64,000 nucleotides of DNA, taken from contig JANQRL010000051.1 of assembly GCA_028284605.1 (NCBI GenBank), forward strand, positions 29,633 to 93,632, given 5' to 3'. The notes beneath the pieces were generated by a model. It had not been told where the DNA came from. It did no database searches and was given only the letters and a program-made list of their open reading frames with translations. Numbering within the stretch: the stretch's first letter is position 1; every line of letters begins with the position of its first letter. Below are positions 36,619 through 45,417 of the stretch, piece by piece. The DNA is from Paracoccaceae bacterium (GTDB taxonomy: Bacteria > Pseudomonadota > Alphaproteobacteria > Rhodobacterales > Rhodobacteraceae). A program made the position numbers and the translations under genes.

Positions 36619-37538
36619 GCGTGATCTACGACCGCGTGGCGCTGATCGGGCTCGGCCTCATCGCCTCCTCGATGTTCTGGGCGATCAAACGCGCCGGGCT
36701 CGCGCGGGAGGTCACCGGCTATGCCCGCAGCGCCGAGACACGTGTCATCGCCCGCGAGATCGGTCTCTGCGATCGGGTCTGCGACAGCGCGGCGGAGGCG
36801 GCGGACGGCGCCGATCTGGTCGTGCTCTGCGTGCCGGTGGGGGCCATGGGCGCGGTGGCGGCGGAGATCGCGCCGAAGCTGATGCCCGGCGCCACGCTGA
36901 CCGATGTCGGCTCCGTCAAGCGCGCGGTGATCGACGCTGTGAAGCCGCACGTCCCGCCCATGGTGCATTTCATCCCCGCCCACCCCCTCGCCGGGACCGA
37001 GCAATCGGGGCCGCGCTCCGGCTTCGCGGAGCTTTTCGACAACCGGTTCTGCATCGTCGTTCCGCAGAAGGGCACGCCGGAGGACGAGGTGCAGCGGCTG
37101 GAGCGGTTCTGGCAAGGCTTGGGCTCTTTCACCGAGCGGATGGAGGTGGACCACCACGATCTGGTCCTCGCCGTCACCTCCCACACGCCGCACCTGATCG
37201 CCTACACGATGGTCGGCGTGGCCGACGACCTGCGCCGGGTGACCGACAGCGAGGTCGTGAGGTATTCCGCCGCGGGGTTCCGCGATTTCACCCGCATTGC
37301 CGCCTCGGACCCGACCATGTGGCGCGACGTGTTCCTCAACAACAAGGCGGCGACGCTGGAAATCCTCGGCCGCTTCACCGAGGAGCTCTTCGCCCTGCAA
37401 CGGGCGATCCGGCGCGGGGACGGGGAGCATCTGCACGCCTATTTCACCCGCACAAGAGAAATCCGGCGCGGGATCATCGAAGCGGGCCAGGACACCGACG
37501 CGCCGAACTTTGGCCGCCATCCGGAGAAGGCGCGGTGA
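36615..37538 (+). CDS. tyrC: prephenate/arogenate dehydrogenase
   Basis: 307 aa. The Rossmann motif GLGLIASSM (11-19) binds NAD; the first glycines follow the usual GxGxxxxS form. DVGSVK (about 96-101), [16 protein letters not shown] and the catalytic histidine region match cyclohexadienyl dehydrogenases. It performs oxidative decarboxylation toward tyrosine. It is translationally coupled on both sides, to hisC and the extensin-family gene. Confidence 0.95.
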   Translation: MSVIYDRVALIGLGLIASSMFWAIKRAGLAREVTGYARSAETRVIAREIGLCDRVCDSAAEAADGADLVVLCVPVGAMGAVAAEIAPKLMPGATLTDVGSVKRAVIDAVKPHVPPMVHFIPAHPLAGTEQSGPRSGFAELFDNRFCIVVPQKGTPEDEVQRLERFWQGLGSFTERMEVDHHDLVLAVTSHTPHLIAYTMVGVADDLRRVTDSEVVRYSAAGFRDFTRIAASDPTMWRDVFLNNKAATLEILGRFTEELFALQRAIRRGDGEHLHAYFTRTREIRRGIIEAGQDTDAPNFGRHPEKAR

Positions 37539-38131
37539 GGGCGGCGGCGGTTTTCCTCTTCCTTGCCGCGGGGGGCTGCGGGCTCTTTGGCGGGCGGGAG
37601 GATGCGGTCGCCGGTGGCGGGCTCTGCGGCGATCCGGGGCTGGTGGGCGAGGTGATCGGCGACATTCCCGGCCCCGGCTCCTGCGGGGTCGAGGACGCGG
37701 TCCGGGTCACCGGCGTGTCCGGCCTCTCGCTCAGCCAATCCCCGACGATCAATTGCCAGACCGCGCGGGCACTCCGCGCCTGGGTCGATGAGGGTGTCAA
37801 ACCGGCGGTCGGGCGGCAGGGTGGCGGGGCGGTATCGCTGCGCGTGGCGGCGCATTACGTGTGTCGGACCCGGAACCACCGCGCCGGTGCGCGGCTCTCC
37901 GAGCATTCCTTCGGCAACGCCATCGACATCTCCGCCATCGAACTGGCCGACGGCACGGCGCTGACCGTCCGGGACGACTGGCGCGGCGGCGGGCGCGAGA
38001 CGATGCGCGCCATGCACCGCGCCGCCTGCGGGCCCTTCGGCACCGTGCTCGGCCCCGACAGCGACCGGTTCCACCAGAGCCATTTCCACTTCGATACCGC
38101 CGATTACCGCAGCGGCCCGTTTTGCCGATGA
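37535..38131 (+). CDS. extensin-like (DUF/PF06904) putative peptidoglycan hydrolase
   Basis: 198 aa, GTG start inside the tyrC stop (GTGA). The N-terminus ([15 protein letters not shown]) looks like a lipoprotein signal, though AGGC is a weak lipobox. The C-terminal domain has RLSEHSFGNAIDISAI (H124, D131) and HQSHFHFD (about 180-187). The H-x6-D and H-x-H pattern resembles the zinc site of M15/LAS peptidases, so murein cleavage is likely but not shown. Confidence 0.85.
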   Translation: MRAAAVFLFLAAGGCGLFGGREDAVAGGGLCGDPGLVGEVIGDIPGPGSCGVEDAVRVTGVSGLSLSQSPTINCQTARALRAWVDEGVKPAVGRQGGGAVSLRVAAHYVCRTRNHRAGARLSEHSFGNAIDISAIELADGTALTVRDDWRGGGRETMRAMHRAACGPFGTVLGPDSDRFHQSHFHFDTADYRSGPFCR

Positions 38132-38658
38132 GCCTCTGGGTCTTCGGCTATGGTTCGCTCCTCTGGGATCCCGGCTTCAGCCCCGCCGAAAGCATCACCG
38201 CCCGGCTCGACGACTACCACCGCTCCTTCTGCATGCTCTCGATCCACCACCGGGGGACGGAGGAGGAGCCGGGGCTGGTCCTCGCCCTCGATGCCGCCCA
38301 CGGCGCCACCTGTACCGGCCTCGCGCTCCGCGTGGCTGAGGGGGACGAACCGGCCGTGCTCGAAGAGCTGCGCGCCCGGGAACTGATCTCCTCGGCCTAT
38401 ATCGAGCGTCACGTCCCCCTCGCCCTGACCGATGGCCGGCAGATCGAGGCGCTGACCTATGTGATCAACCGCGACCACCGGCAGTACGTCCGCTTCCCGC
38501 TGGAGCTTCAGGCCCAGATGATCGCCCGGGCCGTCGGCGGGCGCGGACCCAACCCGGACTATCTCTACAACACCGCCGACCATCTCACCGCGCTCGGCAT
38601 CCACGATGCGGACATGGACTGGCTGGTGGAGCGGGTGCGCAACCTAGGTACGGCGTAG
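38128..38658 (+). CDS. gamma-glutamylcyclotransferase (ChaC-like)
   Basis: 176 aa. WVFGYGSLLWDP holds the YGSL substrate loop (8-11). AYIERHVPLALTDGRQIEALTYVINR and the NPDYLYNTADHL end are ChaC-type. The family degrades glutathione to 5-oxoproline and Cys-Gly, but specificity here is inferred. It is the last gene of the hisC-tyrC-extensin chain, overlapping by four bases. Confidence 0.9.
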   Translation: MSLWVFGYGSLLWDPGFSPAESITARLDDYHRSFCMLSIHHRGTEEEPGLVLALDAAHGATCTGLALRVAEGDEPAVLEELRARELISSAYIERHVPLALTDGRQIEALTYVINRDHRQYVRFPLELQAQMIARAVGGRGPNPDYLYNTADHLTALGIHDADMDWLVERVRNLGTA

Positions 38659-38739
38659 ACGGCCAAACCCCATATTTCGTTTGGGTTTCGCGGCCCTCCT
38701 CCCTATGCTGCGCCGCATAACAGAGCGAAGGACCCGTCC

Positions 38740-39990
38740 GTGAGAGCCCTACGGGACCCCGAGGCCGAGCCGCAGTTTTCACAACCCGTCCGGCAGGTCA
38801 CCTCGATGCTGGTCGTACTCACGCTCGTCGGCGCGGGGGTGTGGCTCGCCTATCCGCGGGTCGGGCCGGTGTTTCTGGCCAACCCGTATCTCAACGGCTT
38901 TATCGGCTTTGTCTTTCTGATCGGCGTGCTGTCCTGCTTTCGCCAGGTCAGCCAGCTGATCCGCTCGGTACGCTGGATCGAAGGCTTCGCGGTGCAGCGG
39001 CCCGGCGCGGGGATCGGACAGGCACCGCAGCTTCTCGCGCCCCTGGCGACTTTGTTGAGGTCCCGCGGGGCGCGGATGCAGCTCTCCCCCAGTTCCAGCC
39101 GCTCGATCCTGGATTCCGTCGCCCAGCGCATCGACGAGGATCGAGAGATCACCCGATATATCGTCAACACGCTGATTTTTCTCGGTCTTCTCGGCACCTT
39201 CTTCGGCCTGGCCACAACCGTACCGGCGTTGGTGGAGACGATCCGCTCGCTGACCCCAGACGAGGGTGAGAGCGGCGTGGAGATCTTCGGGCGGCTCCAG
39301 GCCGGGCTCGAAAGCCAGCTTGCGGGCATGGGCGTGGCCTTCGCCTCTTCGCTGATCGGTCTGGCCGGGTCGCTCGTCGTGGGGCTCCTCGAACTCTTCG
39401 TCGGCCACGGTCAGAACCGGTTCTATCGCGAGCTGGAGGAGTGGTTGTCCTCGATCACCCGGGTCGGGCTTTCGGCCGGGGACGAGGCTGGGGCCGACGG
39501 CGAACAGGCGGTGATGGTCTCGGTCATCGACAACCTCGCCGAACAGATGGAGGCGCTCCAGATGATGTTCACCCAGACCGATATCGGCCGCGCCCAGGTC
39601 GATGAGCGGCTGGGGGAACTGGCCGCCAATGTCGGAAGGCTGGCGGAGAAGCTCGAAGGTGCGGACGCGGCCAATGCGGCCTTGGCGCGGTTGGCAGAGC
39701 GGCAGGAGGACCTCATCGAGAAGATCGGCGAGCGCGACGGTGACGGGCTCGATGCCGAGGCGCGTCTGCGTCTGCGCTCCATCGATGCGGGGCTGGCGCG
39801 GATTCTGGAAGAGATGAATGCCGGGCGGCAGGAGGTGATGGCCGATCTGAGGACCGATATCGCCGCGCTCAGCCGGGCCGTGCGGCAGAGCACCGGCGGC
39901 CGCGGCCAGCGTCCCGGCCGACCCGGGCGCCAGCGGGCCGCGGCGCCCGCCAATGGCGAGGAAGCCGGGGACGAGCGGAGCGGCGGCTGA
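38740..39990 (+). CDS. MotA/ExbB/TolQ-like proton-channel protein
   Basis: 416 aa, GTG start with AAGGA nine bases upstream. Hydrophobic helices lie at about 22-38, 51-67, 141-165 and 196-222. The third contains NTLIFLGLLGTFFGLATTVPALV, the channel motif shared by MotA, TolQ and ExbB. After the fourth helix about 190 mostly helical, charged residues should lie in the cytoplasm, far more than in ExbB. It ends in a basic, proline-rich tail. Three bases separate it from the MotB-like gene, so the pair probably forms one ion-driven complex of unknown function. Confidence 0.85.
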   Translation: MRALRDPEAEPQFSQPVRQVTSMLVVLTLVGAGVWLAYPRVGPVFLANPYLNGFIGFVFLIGVLSCFRQVSQLIRSVRWIEGFAVQRPGAGIGQAPQLLAPLATLLRSRGARMQLSPSSSRSILDSVAQRIDEDREITRYIVNTLIFLGLLGTFFGLATTVPALVETIRSLTPDEGESGVEIFGRLQAGLESQLAGMGVAFASSLIGLAGSLVVGLLELFVGHGQNRFYRELEEWLSSITRVGLSAGDEAGADGEQAVMVSVIDNLAEQMEALQMMFTQTDIGRAQVDERLGELAANVGRLAEKLEGADAANAALARLAERQEDLIEKIGERDGDGLDAEARLRLRSIDAGLARILEEMNAGRQEVMADLRTDIAALSRAVRQSTGGRGQRPGRPGRQRAAAPANGEEAGDERSGG

Positions 39991-39993
39991 GCC

Positions 39994-41904
39994 ATGGCGA
40001 CGCTCTCCCGCAGGACCGGCGCGCGGTTTCAGGCTTCGATCTGGCCCGGCTTCGTCGACGCGATGACCGGGCTCCTGCTCGTCCTGATGTTCGTGCTGAC
40101 GATCTTCATGGTGATCCAGTTCGTGCTGCGCGAGACGATCACCGGTCAGGACCGGCAGCTTGAGGAGCTTGGCGCCGAGGTTGCCGCACTGGCCGATGCG
40201 CTAGGGCTGGAGCGGGACCGCTCGGCGGGGCTGGCGGACCGGGTCGGGCGGCTCACCACGACGCTCTCGGCGCTGGAGGATACGGCGGAGGCGCAGCAGA
40301 CGGAGATCGCCGCGCTGGTCGGTGAGCGGGATGCCCAGGCGCTTGCCCTGGCCGAGGCGCGGTCGCAGATCACCGGGTTCGAGGCGCAGGTGGCGGGGCT
40401 TCTGGCGGAGCGGCGCGAGGCGGGGGCGCGGATCGCGGCGCTGGAAGGCGAGCGGACCGAATTGCTCTCGGAGCAGGAGGCGCTGAACCTGGCTCTGGCC
40501 GACGCTCGAACCGAGATTTCGGCCGGGGAGGAGGCCGCCCGCCTCGCCGCGGCCCGGCGCGAGGCGCTGGAGGCGCTGGTTGCCGATCTTCAGGCCGAGG
40601 GCGCAGCGGCAGCGGAGCGGATCAGTGATCTCGAAGCGGCCCGGTTGGTGGATGCGGCGGCGGCGGAGGCTTTGCGGGAGCGGTTGCAGAACGCCGATAC
40701 CGAGTTGACGGCGATGACCCTGGCGCTCGAGGAGCAGCGCCGGGAGGCGGAGGAGACCCTGACATTGCTCGCTGCCGCCGAGGCCGCGCGGCGGGATCTC
40801 GATGTGCGTCTGGCCGCGGCCCTTGCCGCCCAGGAAGGGGCGGAGGGCGATCTGGACGCGGCGCGGCAGGCGCTTGAGGACGCCCTCGCCCAAAGCGCGC
40901 TCGACCGCGAGGAGGTCGAGGGGCGGCTGGCGGCGGCGCTTCAGGCGCGTGACACGGCAGAGGCCGAGCTGGCGCAGCAGCAGGAGGCGGGGCAAAGCGC
41001 GGCGGCGGAGCGGGTCCGGCTCGAAGCGGCGCTGGCGGAGGCTCTTGCGGCGCGCGAGACGGCCGAGAGTGCCGCCGCCGCCGGGCAGGATGAGGCGGCG
41101 CGCCGCGCGGCGCTTCTGGCCGAGGCCAATCGCGCGCTTGGCGAGGAGGAGGCGCTCTCGGCCGAGGCGCGCCGCGAGGTGGCGCTGCTCAACCAGCAGG
41201 TCGCCGCCCTGCGCCGGCAGATCGGCACGCTTCAGGGCCTGCTCGATGCCGCCGCCGAGGCCGAGCGCGAGGCCGATGTGCGGATCGATGCGCTGGGCTC
41301 GCAGCTCAACACCGCGCTGGCCCGGGTCGCCGCCGAGGAGCGCCGGCGCCGGCAGCTTGAAGAGGCGGAGCGGATCAGGCTGGAGGAGGAGCGCGCCCGG
41401 CTCGCCGCCGAGGCGGAGGAGCTGGCGGCGGAAGCGCAGGAACTCGAAACCTACCGGTCGGAATTCTTCGGCAGTCTGCGGCAGGTCCTCGGCGATCGCG
41501 AGGAGGTTCGGATCGAAGGCGACCGGTTCATCTTCGCCTCCGAGGTGCTGTTCGCGCCGGGGTCCGCCACGCTCTCCGCCGGGGGCGAGGCGCAGATCGC
41601 GCGCGTCGCGGCGGTGCTGAACGAAATCTCCGCCGACATCCCCGCCGGGATCGACTGGATCATCCGGGTCGACGGCCATACCGACAGCACGCCCCTTGGG
41701 TTCGGCGCCCCCTTCGCCGACAATTGGGAGCTGAGCCAGGCGCGGGCACTGTCGGTCGTGCGCTATATGACGGAAATCCTCGGTTTCCCGCCGTCCCGGC
41801 TCGCCGCGAACGGTTTCGGCGAGTACCAGCCGGTGGCGTTCGGCGATAGCCCGGAAGCCCTCGCGCAGAACCGGCGGATCGAGCTGAAGCTGACCGAGCG
41901 TTAA
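39994..41904 (+). CDS. MotB/OmpA-like protein with a very long coiled coil
   Basis: 636 aa. One transmembrane helix (about 20-44) has the motor-type motif WPGFVDAMTGLLLVLMF with D22 at the position of the ion-binding aspartate. Residues about 47-480 are almost pure heptad-like, Ala/Glu/Arg-rich coiled coil. Residues about 490-636 form an OmpA/MotB peptidoglycan-binding domain: VLFAPGSATLSAGG, IIRVDGHTDSTPLG, NWELSQARALSVVRYM and NRRIELKL. Only one anchor is seen, so coiled coil and OmpA domain should be periplasmic. The stop shares TTAA with the convergent M23 gene. Confidence 0.87.
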   Translation: MATLSRRTGARFQASIWPGFVDAMTGLLLVLMFVLTIFMVIQFVLRETITGQDRQLEELGAEVAALADALGLERDRSAGLADRVGRLTTTLSALEDTAEAQQTEIAALVGERDAQALALAEARSQITGFEAQVAGLLAERREAGARIAALEGERTELLSEQEALNLALADARTEISAGEEAARLAAARREALEALVADLQAEGAAAAERISDLEAARLVDAAAAEALRERLQNADTELTAMTLALEEQRREAEETLTLLAAAEAARRDLDVRLAAALAAQEGAEGDLDAARQALEDALAQSALDREEVEGRLAAALQARDTAEAELAQQQEAGQSAAAERVRLEAALAEALAARETAESAAAAGQDEAARRAALLAEANRALGEEEALSAEARREVALLNQQVAALRRQIGTLQGLLDAAAEAEREADVRIDALGSQLNTALARVAAEERRRRQLEEAERIRLEEERARLAAEAEELAAEAQELETYRSEFFGSLRQVLGDREEVRIEGDRFIFASEVLFAPGSATLSAGGEAQIARVAAVLNEISADIPAGIDWIIRVDGHTDSTPLGFGAPFADNWELSQARALSVVRYMTEILGFPPSRLAANGFGEYQPVAFGDSPEALAQNRRIELKLTER

Positions 41905-42881
41905 TCGACAATGGCCGATGTGGTGGCGCGGTCGATTACGGCGCCGCCGCGGACAAGTTCGATCTCGCCCACATAAGGCCCAGCAGGCCAGGCTTCGGGC
42001 GGCGTGCGGCGGCCAGAGGCGCGGAAGAGTTGGGCCTGGCTGCGGTCCAGAGCGATTTCGGCCTCGTGGACGAGGCGCCCGTCCTCGGTGGCGATGCGGA
42101 AGCGCAGCAGGTCGCCCGCGCGGCCGTTATAGAGGAAGGCCCAGAGCACGAGGGCTTCGCCGTCGCCCTGAAGGCGGCTCTCATGGGCAGTGCCGTTCTG
42201 GATCGCCTCATAATCGGGGATCGCGCCAGAGAACCCGGTGGTGAGCAGCCCGCCCGTGTCGAAGTCGAGGGGCCAGAGCGGCGCGGCGCCCGCGCCGCAA
42301 GTGGCGGTGTCGGAGGGGTCGAACGGGTCCACGGTTGCGCCGTCGCGGCGGACGGAGAGGTGTAGATGGGGAAACTCGGTGTTGCCGGAATAGCCAATCA
42401 AGCCAAGGGGCTGACCGGTTTCAACCGCGTCGCCGGGCACCACTGTCACGCTGCCCTGAGCGAGGTGGCAGTACTGCGTCTCCCAGCCGTCCCCGTGGGT
42501 GATCGCGACGCCGTTGCCGCACTCCTCGCCCTCGGTCATGCCGGCGCGCCCGGTATCCGGTGCTGTGTTGCGGACCCCGCGGACCGTGCCGGGCGCGGCG
42601 GCGAGGACCGCGACGCCTTCGCGCATCGCCGCGCGGTCGGCGACGCGGAAATCAGTGCCGCGATGGCCGTCATAGGAGAGGCCGCCGCAGGTGAAATCCC
42701 GCGCCTCCGGCCCCGGATCGCGGTCGACATATTGCTGGATGAAGCAGGTCTCGCCGAGGGTGCAGTCGACCGGCAGGCTGAGGGCAAGGGGGGCCTCGGC
42801 CCGGGCGGGCGACAGGGTGGCGGATATAAAAACGGCGGCCCCGGTCAGGGCCGCCGCCAGCGCCGTGAGGCGCGGGATCAT
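41901..42881 (-). CDS. secreted M23-family metallopeptidase
   Basis: 326 aa with a signal peptide (about 1-28). The LytM/M23 zinc site is DGHRGTDFRV (H and D ligands) and EFPHLHLSVRRDG (HxH). Six or more cysteines are present. A C-terminal domain of about 110 residues, after the catalytic barrel, has no motif I know. It should cut peptidoglycan cross-bridges or activate amidases. Its start overlaps the clpA stop (ATGA), so both are read from one transcript. Confidence 0.92.
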   Translation of the reverse strand: MIPRLTALAAALTGAAVFISATLSPARAEAPLALSLPVDCTLGETCFIQQYVDRDPGPEARDFTCGGLSYDGHRGTDFRVADRAAMREGVAVLAAAPGTVRGVRNTAPDTGRAGMTEGEECGNGVAITHGDGWETQYCHLAQGSVTVVPGDAVETGQPLGLIGYSGNTEFPHLHLSVRRDGATVDPFDPSDTATCGAGAAPLWPLDFDTGGLLTTGFSGAIPDYEAIQNGTAHESRLQGDGEALVLWAFLYNGRAGDLLRFRIATEDGRLVHEAEIALDRSQAQLFRASGRRTPPEAWPAGPYVGEIELVRGGAVIDRATTSAIVD

Positions 42882-45202
42882 TCGGCGGTGAGCAGCGGGG
42901 GTTTGTTGCCCGAAAGGCGCGGCTTGTCCGACTCCTGCACCTGCAGGTCGATCTTGCCGTCCTTGACGCCGACCTTCACCACCCCGCCCTTGGCGAGCTT
43001 GCCGAAGAGCAGCTCCTCCGCGAGGGGCTTCTTGATGTGCTCCTGGATCACCCGGCCGAGCGGGCGGGCGCCCATCTTGTCATCGTAGCCCTTGTCGGCG
43101 AGCCATTCGGTGGCGGGCCGGGTCAGCTCGAAGGTGACGTTGCGGTCCATGAGCTGCGCTTCGAGCTGCAGCACGAACTTCTCGACCACCTGGAGGATGA
43201 CCTCCTTCGGCAGCGCGCCGAAGCTGATCACCGCGTCGAGCCGGTTGCGGAACTCAGGCGTGAACATTCGCTCGATAGCGGCGGTATCCTCGCCCTCGCG
43301 GCGGTCGCGGCCAAAGCCCACGGCCTCTTTCGCCTGTTCGGTGGCACCGGCATTCGAGGTCATGATCAGGATCACATTGCGGAAATCCACGGTCCGACCG
43401 TTATGGTCGGTGAGCGTGCCGTGATCCATCACCTGCAAGAGGATGTTGTAGACATCCGGATGCGCCTTCTCGATCTCATCGAGGAGCAGCACGCAATGGG
43501 GGTGCTGGTCGACGCCGTCGGTCAGGAGCCCGCCCTGGTCGAACCCGACATAGCCCGGAGGCGCGCCGATCAGGCGGCTGACGGCGTGCTTCTCCATATA
43601 TTCCGACATATCGAAACGCAGCATCTCTACGCCCAGCGTGGCGGCGAGCTGCTTGGCCACCTCGGTCTTGCCGACCCCGGTGGGGCCCGCGAAGAGATAG
43701 TTGCCGATGGGCTTCTCCGGCTCGCGCAGGCCCGCGCGGGCCAGCTTGATGGCGGACGACAGCGCCTCGATGGCCGCGTCCTGGCCGAAGACCACGCGCT
43801 TCAGCGCCGCTTCGAGGTCCTTCAGCACCTCGGCATCGTTCTTCGAGACGTTCTTGGGCGGGATGCGGGCGATTTTTGCCACAACCTCCTCGATCTCCTT
43901 GGCGCCGATGGTCTTGCGCCGCTTGCTTTCGGCCACCAGATGCTGCGCCGCGCCGGCCTCGTCGATCACGTCGATGGCCTTATCGGGCAGTTTGCGGTCG
44001 TTGATGTACCGCGCCGACAGCTCCACCGCGGTCTTGATCGCGTCGGAGGTGTAGCGGATCGCGTGGTGATCCTCGAAATAGGGCTTCAGCCCCTTCAGGA
44101 TCTTCACCGCATCCTCGACAGAGGGCTCGGTCACGTCGATCTTCTGGAACCGGCGGGAGAGCGCGCGGTCCTTCTCGAAATGCTGGCGGAACTCCTTGTA
44201 GGTGGTGCTCCCCATGCAGCGCAGCTTGCCGCCCTGAAGCGCGGGCTTCAGCAGGTTGGAGGCATCCATGGCGCCGCCGGAGGTGGCCCCGGCCCCGATC
44301 ACGGTGTGAATCTCGTCGATGAAGAGCACCGCATCGGGATGCTCCTCAAGCTCGGAGACCACCGCTTTCAGCCGCTCCTCGAAATCGCCGCGATAGCGCG
44401 TGCCGGCCAGCAGCGCGCCCATATCGAGCGAATAGATCGTGGCGCCCGCGAGCACCTCCGGCACCTCGGCATTGACGATCTTCCGCGCCAGACCTTCGGC
44501 GATGGCCGTCTTGCCCACGCCCGGGTCGCCCACCAGCAGCGGGTTGTTCTTGCGCCGGCGGCAGAGCACCTGGACGCAGCGCTCGACCTCCAGATCGCGG
44601 CCGATCAGCGGGTCGACATCGCCTTTCACCGCCTTGGCGTTGAGGTCCACACAGTATTTGGCGAGCGCCGATTCCTTATCCTCGCCCTCCGGGTTCGCGG
44701 TGACGGTCTCTTCCTCGATCTCGCTGGCCCCGGTCACCGGGCGGTTCTCGCCATAGGCCGGGTCCTTGGCCACGCCATGGGCGATGAAATTCACCGCGTC
44801 GTAGCGGGTCATGTCCTGGGCCTGGAGGAAATAGGCGGCATTCGACTCGCGCTCCGCGAAGATCGCGACGAGGACATTGGCGCCGGTCACCTCGGTGCGG
44901 CCGGAGGACTGGACATGGATCGCGGCGCGCTGGATCACCCGCTGGAAGGCGGCGGTCGGCACCGCCTCGGACCCCTCGACATCGGTCACAAGCGTCGAAA
45001 GATCGTCCTCAATGAACTCTTCCAGCGATTTGCGGAGTTCGTCGAGATCGACCGAACAGGCCTTCATCACCCGCACCGCATCGGGCTCTTCGGTCAGGGC
45101 CAGCAGCAGGTGTTCGAGCGTGGCAAGCTCATGGCGCCGCGCATTGGCAAGCGCCAGCGCGGAATGAATGGACTGCTCTAGGGTGGTCGAGAAAGACGGC
45201 AC
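42878..45202 (-). CDS. clpA: ATP-dependent Clp protease ATP-binding subunit ClpA
   Basis: 774 aa. The N-domain (1-145, MPSFSTTLEQSIHSALALANARRHELATLEHLLLAL) binds adaptors. AAA-1 has GDPGVGKT and LFIDEIHT; AAA-2 has GPTGVGKT and LLLDEIEKAH. It unfolds substrates for ClpP. clpS, often just upstream, is not adjacent. About 115 bases upstream, CTTGAA (45315-45320, - strand) resembles a heat-shock -35 element, but no matching -10 is clear. The downstream M23 gene is coupled by ATGA. Confidence 0.97.
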   Translation of the reverse strand: MPSFSTTLEQSIHSALALANARRHELATLEHLLLALTEEPDAVRVMKACSVDLDELRKSLEEFIEDDLSTLVTDVEGSEAVPTAAFQRVIQRAAIHVQSSGRTEVTGANVLVAIFAERESNAAYFLQAQDMTRYDAVNFIAHGVAKDPAYGENRPVTGASEIEEETVTANPEGEDKESALAKYCVDLNAKAVKGDVDPLIGRDLEVERCVQVLCRRRKNNPLLVGDPGVGKTAIAEGLARKIVNAEVPEVLAGATIYSLDMGALLAGTRYRGDFEERLKAVVSELEEHPDAVLFIDEIHTVIGAGATSGGAMDASNLLKPALQGGKLRCMGSTTYKEFRQHFEKDRALSRRFQKIDVTEPSVEDAVKILKGLKPYFEDHHAIRYTSDAIKTAVELSARYINDRKLPDKAIDVIDEAGAAQHLVAESKRRKTIGAKEIEEVVAKIARIPPKNVSKNDAEVLKDLEAALKRVVFGQDAAIEALSSAIKLARAGLREPEKPIGNYLFAGPTGVGKTEVAKQLAATLGVEMLRFDMSEYMEKHAVSRLIGAPPGYVGFDQGGLLTDGVDQHPHCVLLLDEIEKAHPDVYNILLQVMDHGTLTDHNGRTVDFRNVILIMTSNAGATEQAKEAVGFGRDRREGEDTAAIERMFTPEFRNRLDAVISFGALPKEVILQVVEKFVLQLEAQLMDRNVTFELTRPATEWLADKGYDDKMGARPLGRVIQEHIKKPLAEELLFGKLAKGGVVKVGVKDGKIDLQVQESDKPRLSGNKPPLLTAE

Positions 45203-45417
45203 GGCGCGTGCTCCTCTTCATATAGGGGCCAGATGACCGCGGGCCTGACACCCGTCTTGATGATCACCATGGCACTGGTGTCTTAAGATTAGACTTCGCT
45301 CTGATCCGCGAACCTTCAAGGCTTTTTTTCCCGAGAGCCCTTCACGATTTGATCGCGTGGCCGAGAAGCGGCGCCTCTGCTGCCTTGTTGAGCGATCGGA
45401 AAACCGGGTCTTTGCGG

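Noticed and set aside
40802..41620. A 272-codon alternative frame inside the MotB-like gene
   Set aside because: Arg-rich frame-shifted shadow of the coiled coil. The chosen frame has a membrane helix and an intact OmpA domain.
38740..41904. Zorya anti-phage system (ZorA/ZorB)
   Set aside because: The pair resembles ZorAB in type, but no ZorC, ZorD or ZorE gene is adjacent, the longest coiled coil is on the MotB-like partner, and the setting is core metabolism.
45203..45417. A clpS gene between gloB and clpA
   Set aside because: The 215-base gap has no open frame with ClpS motifs on either strand.
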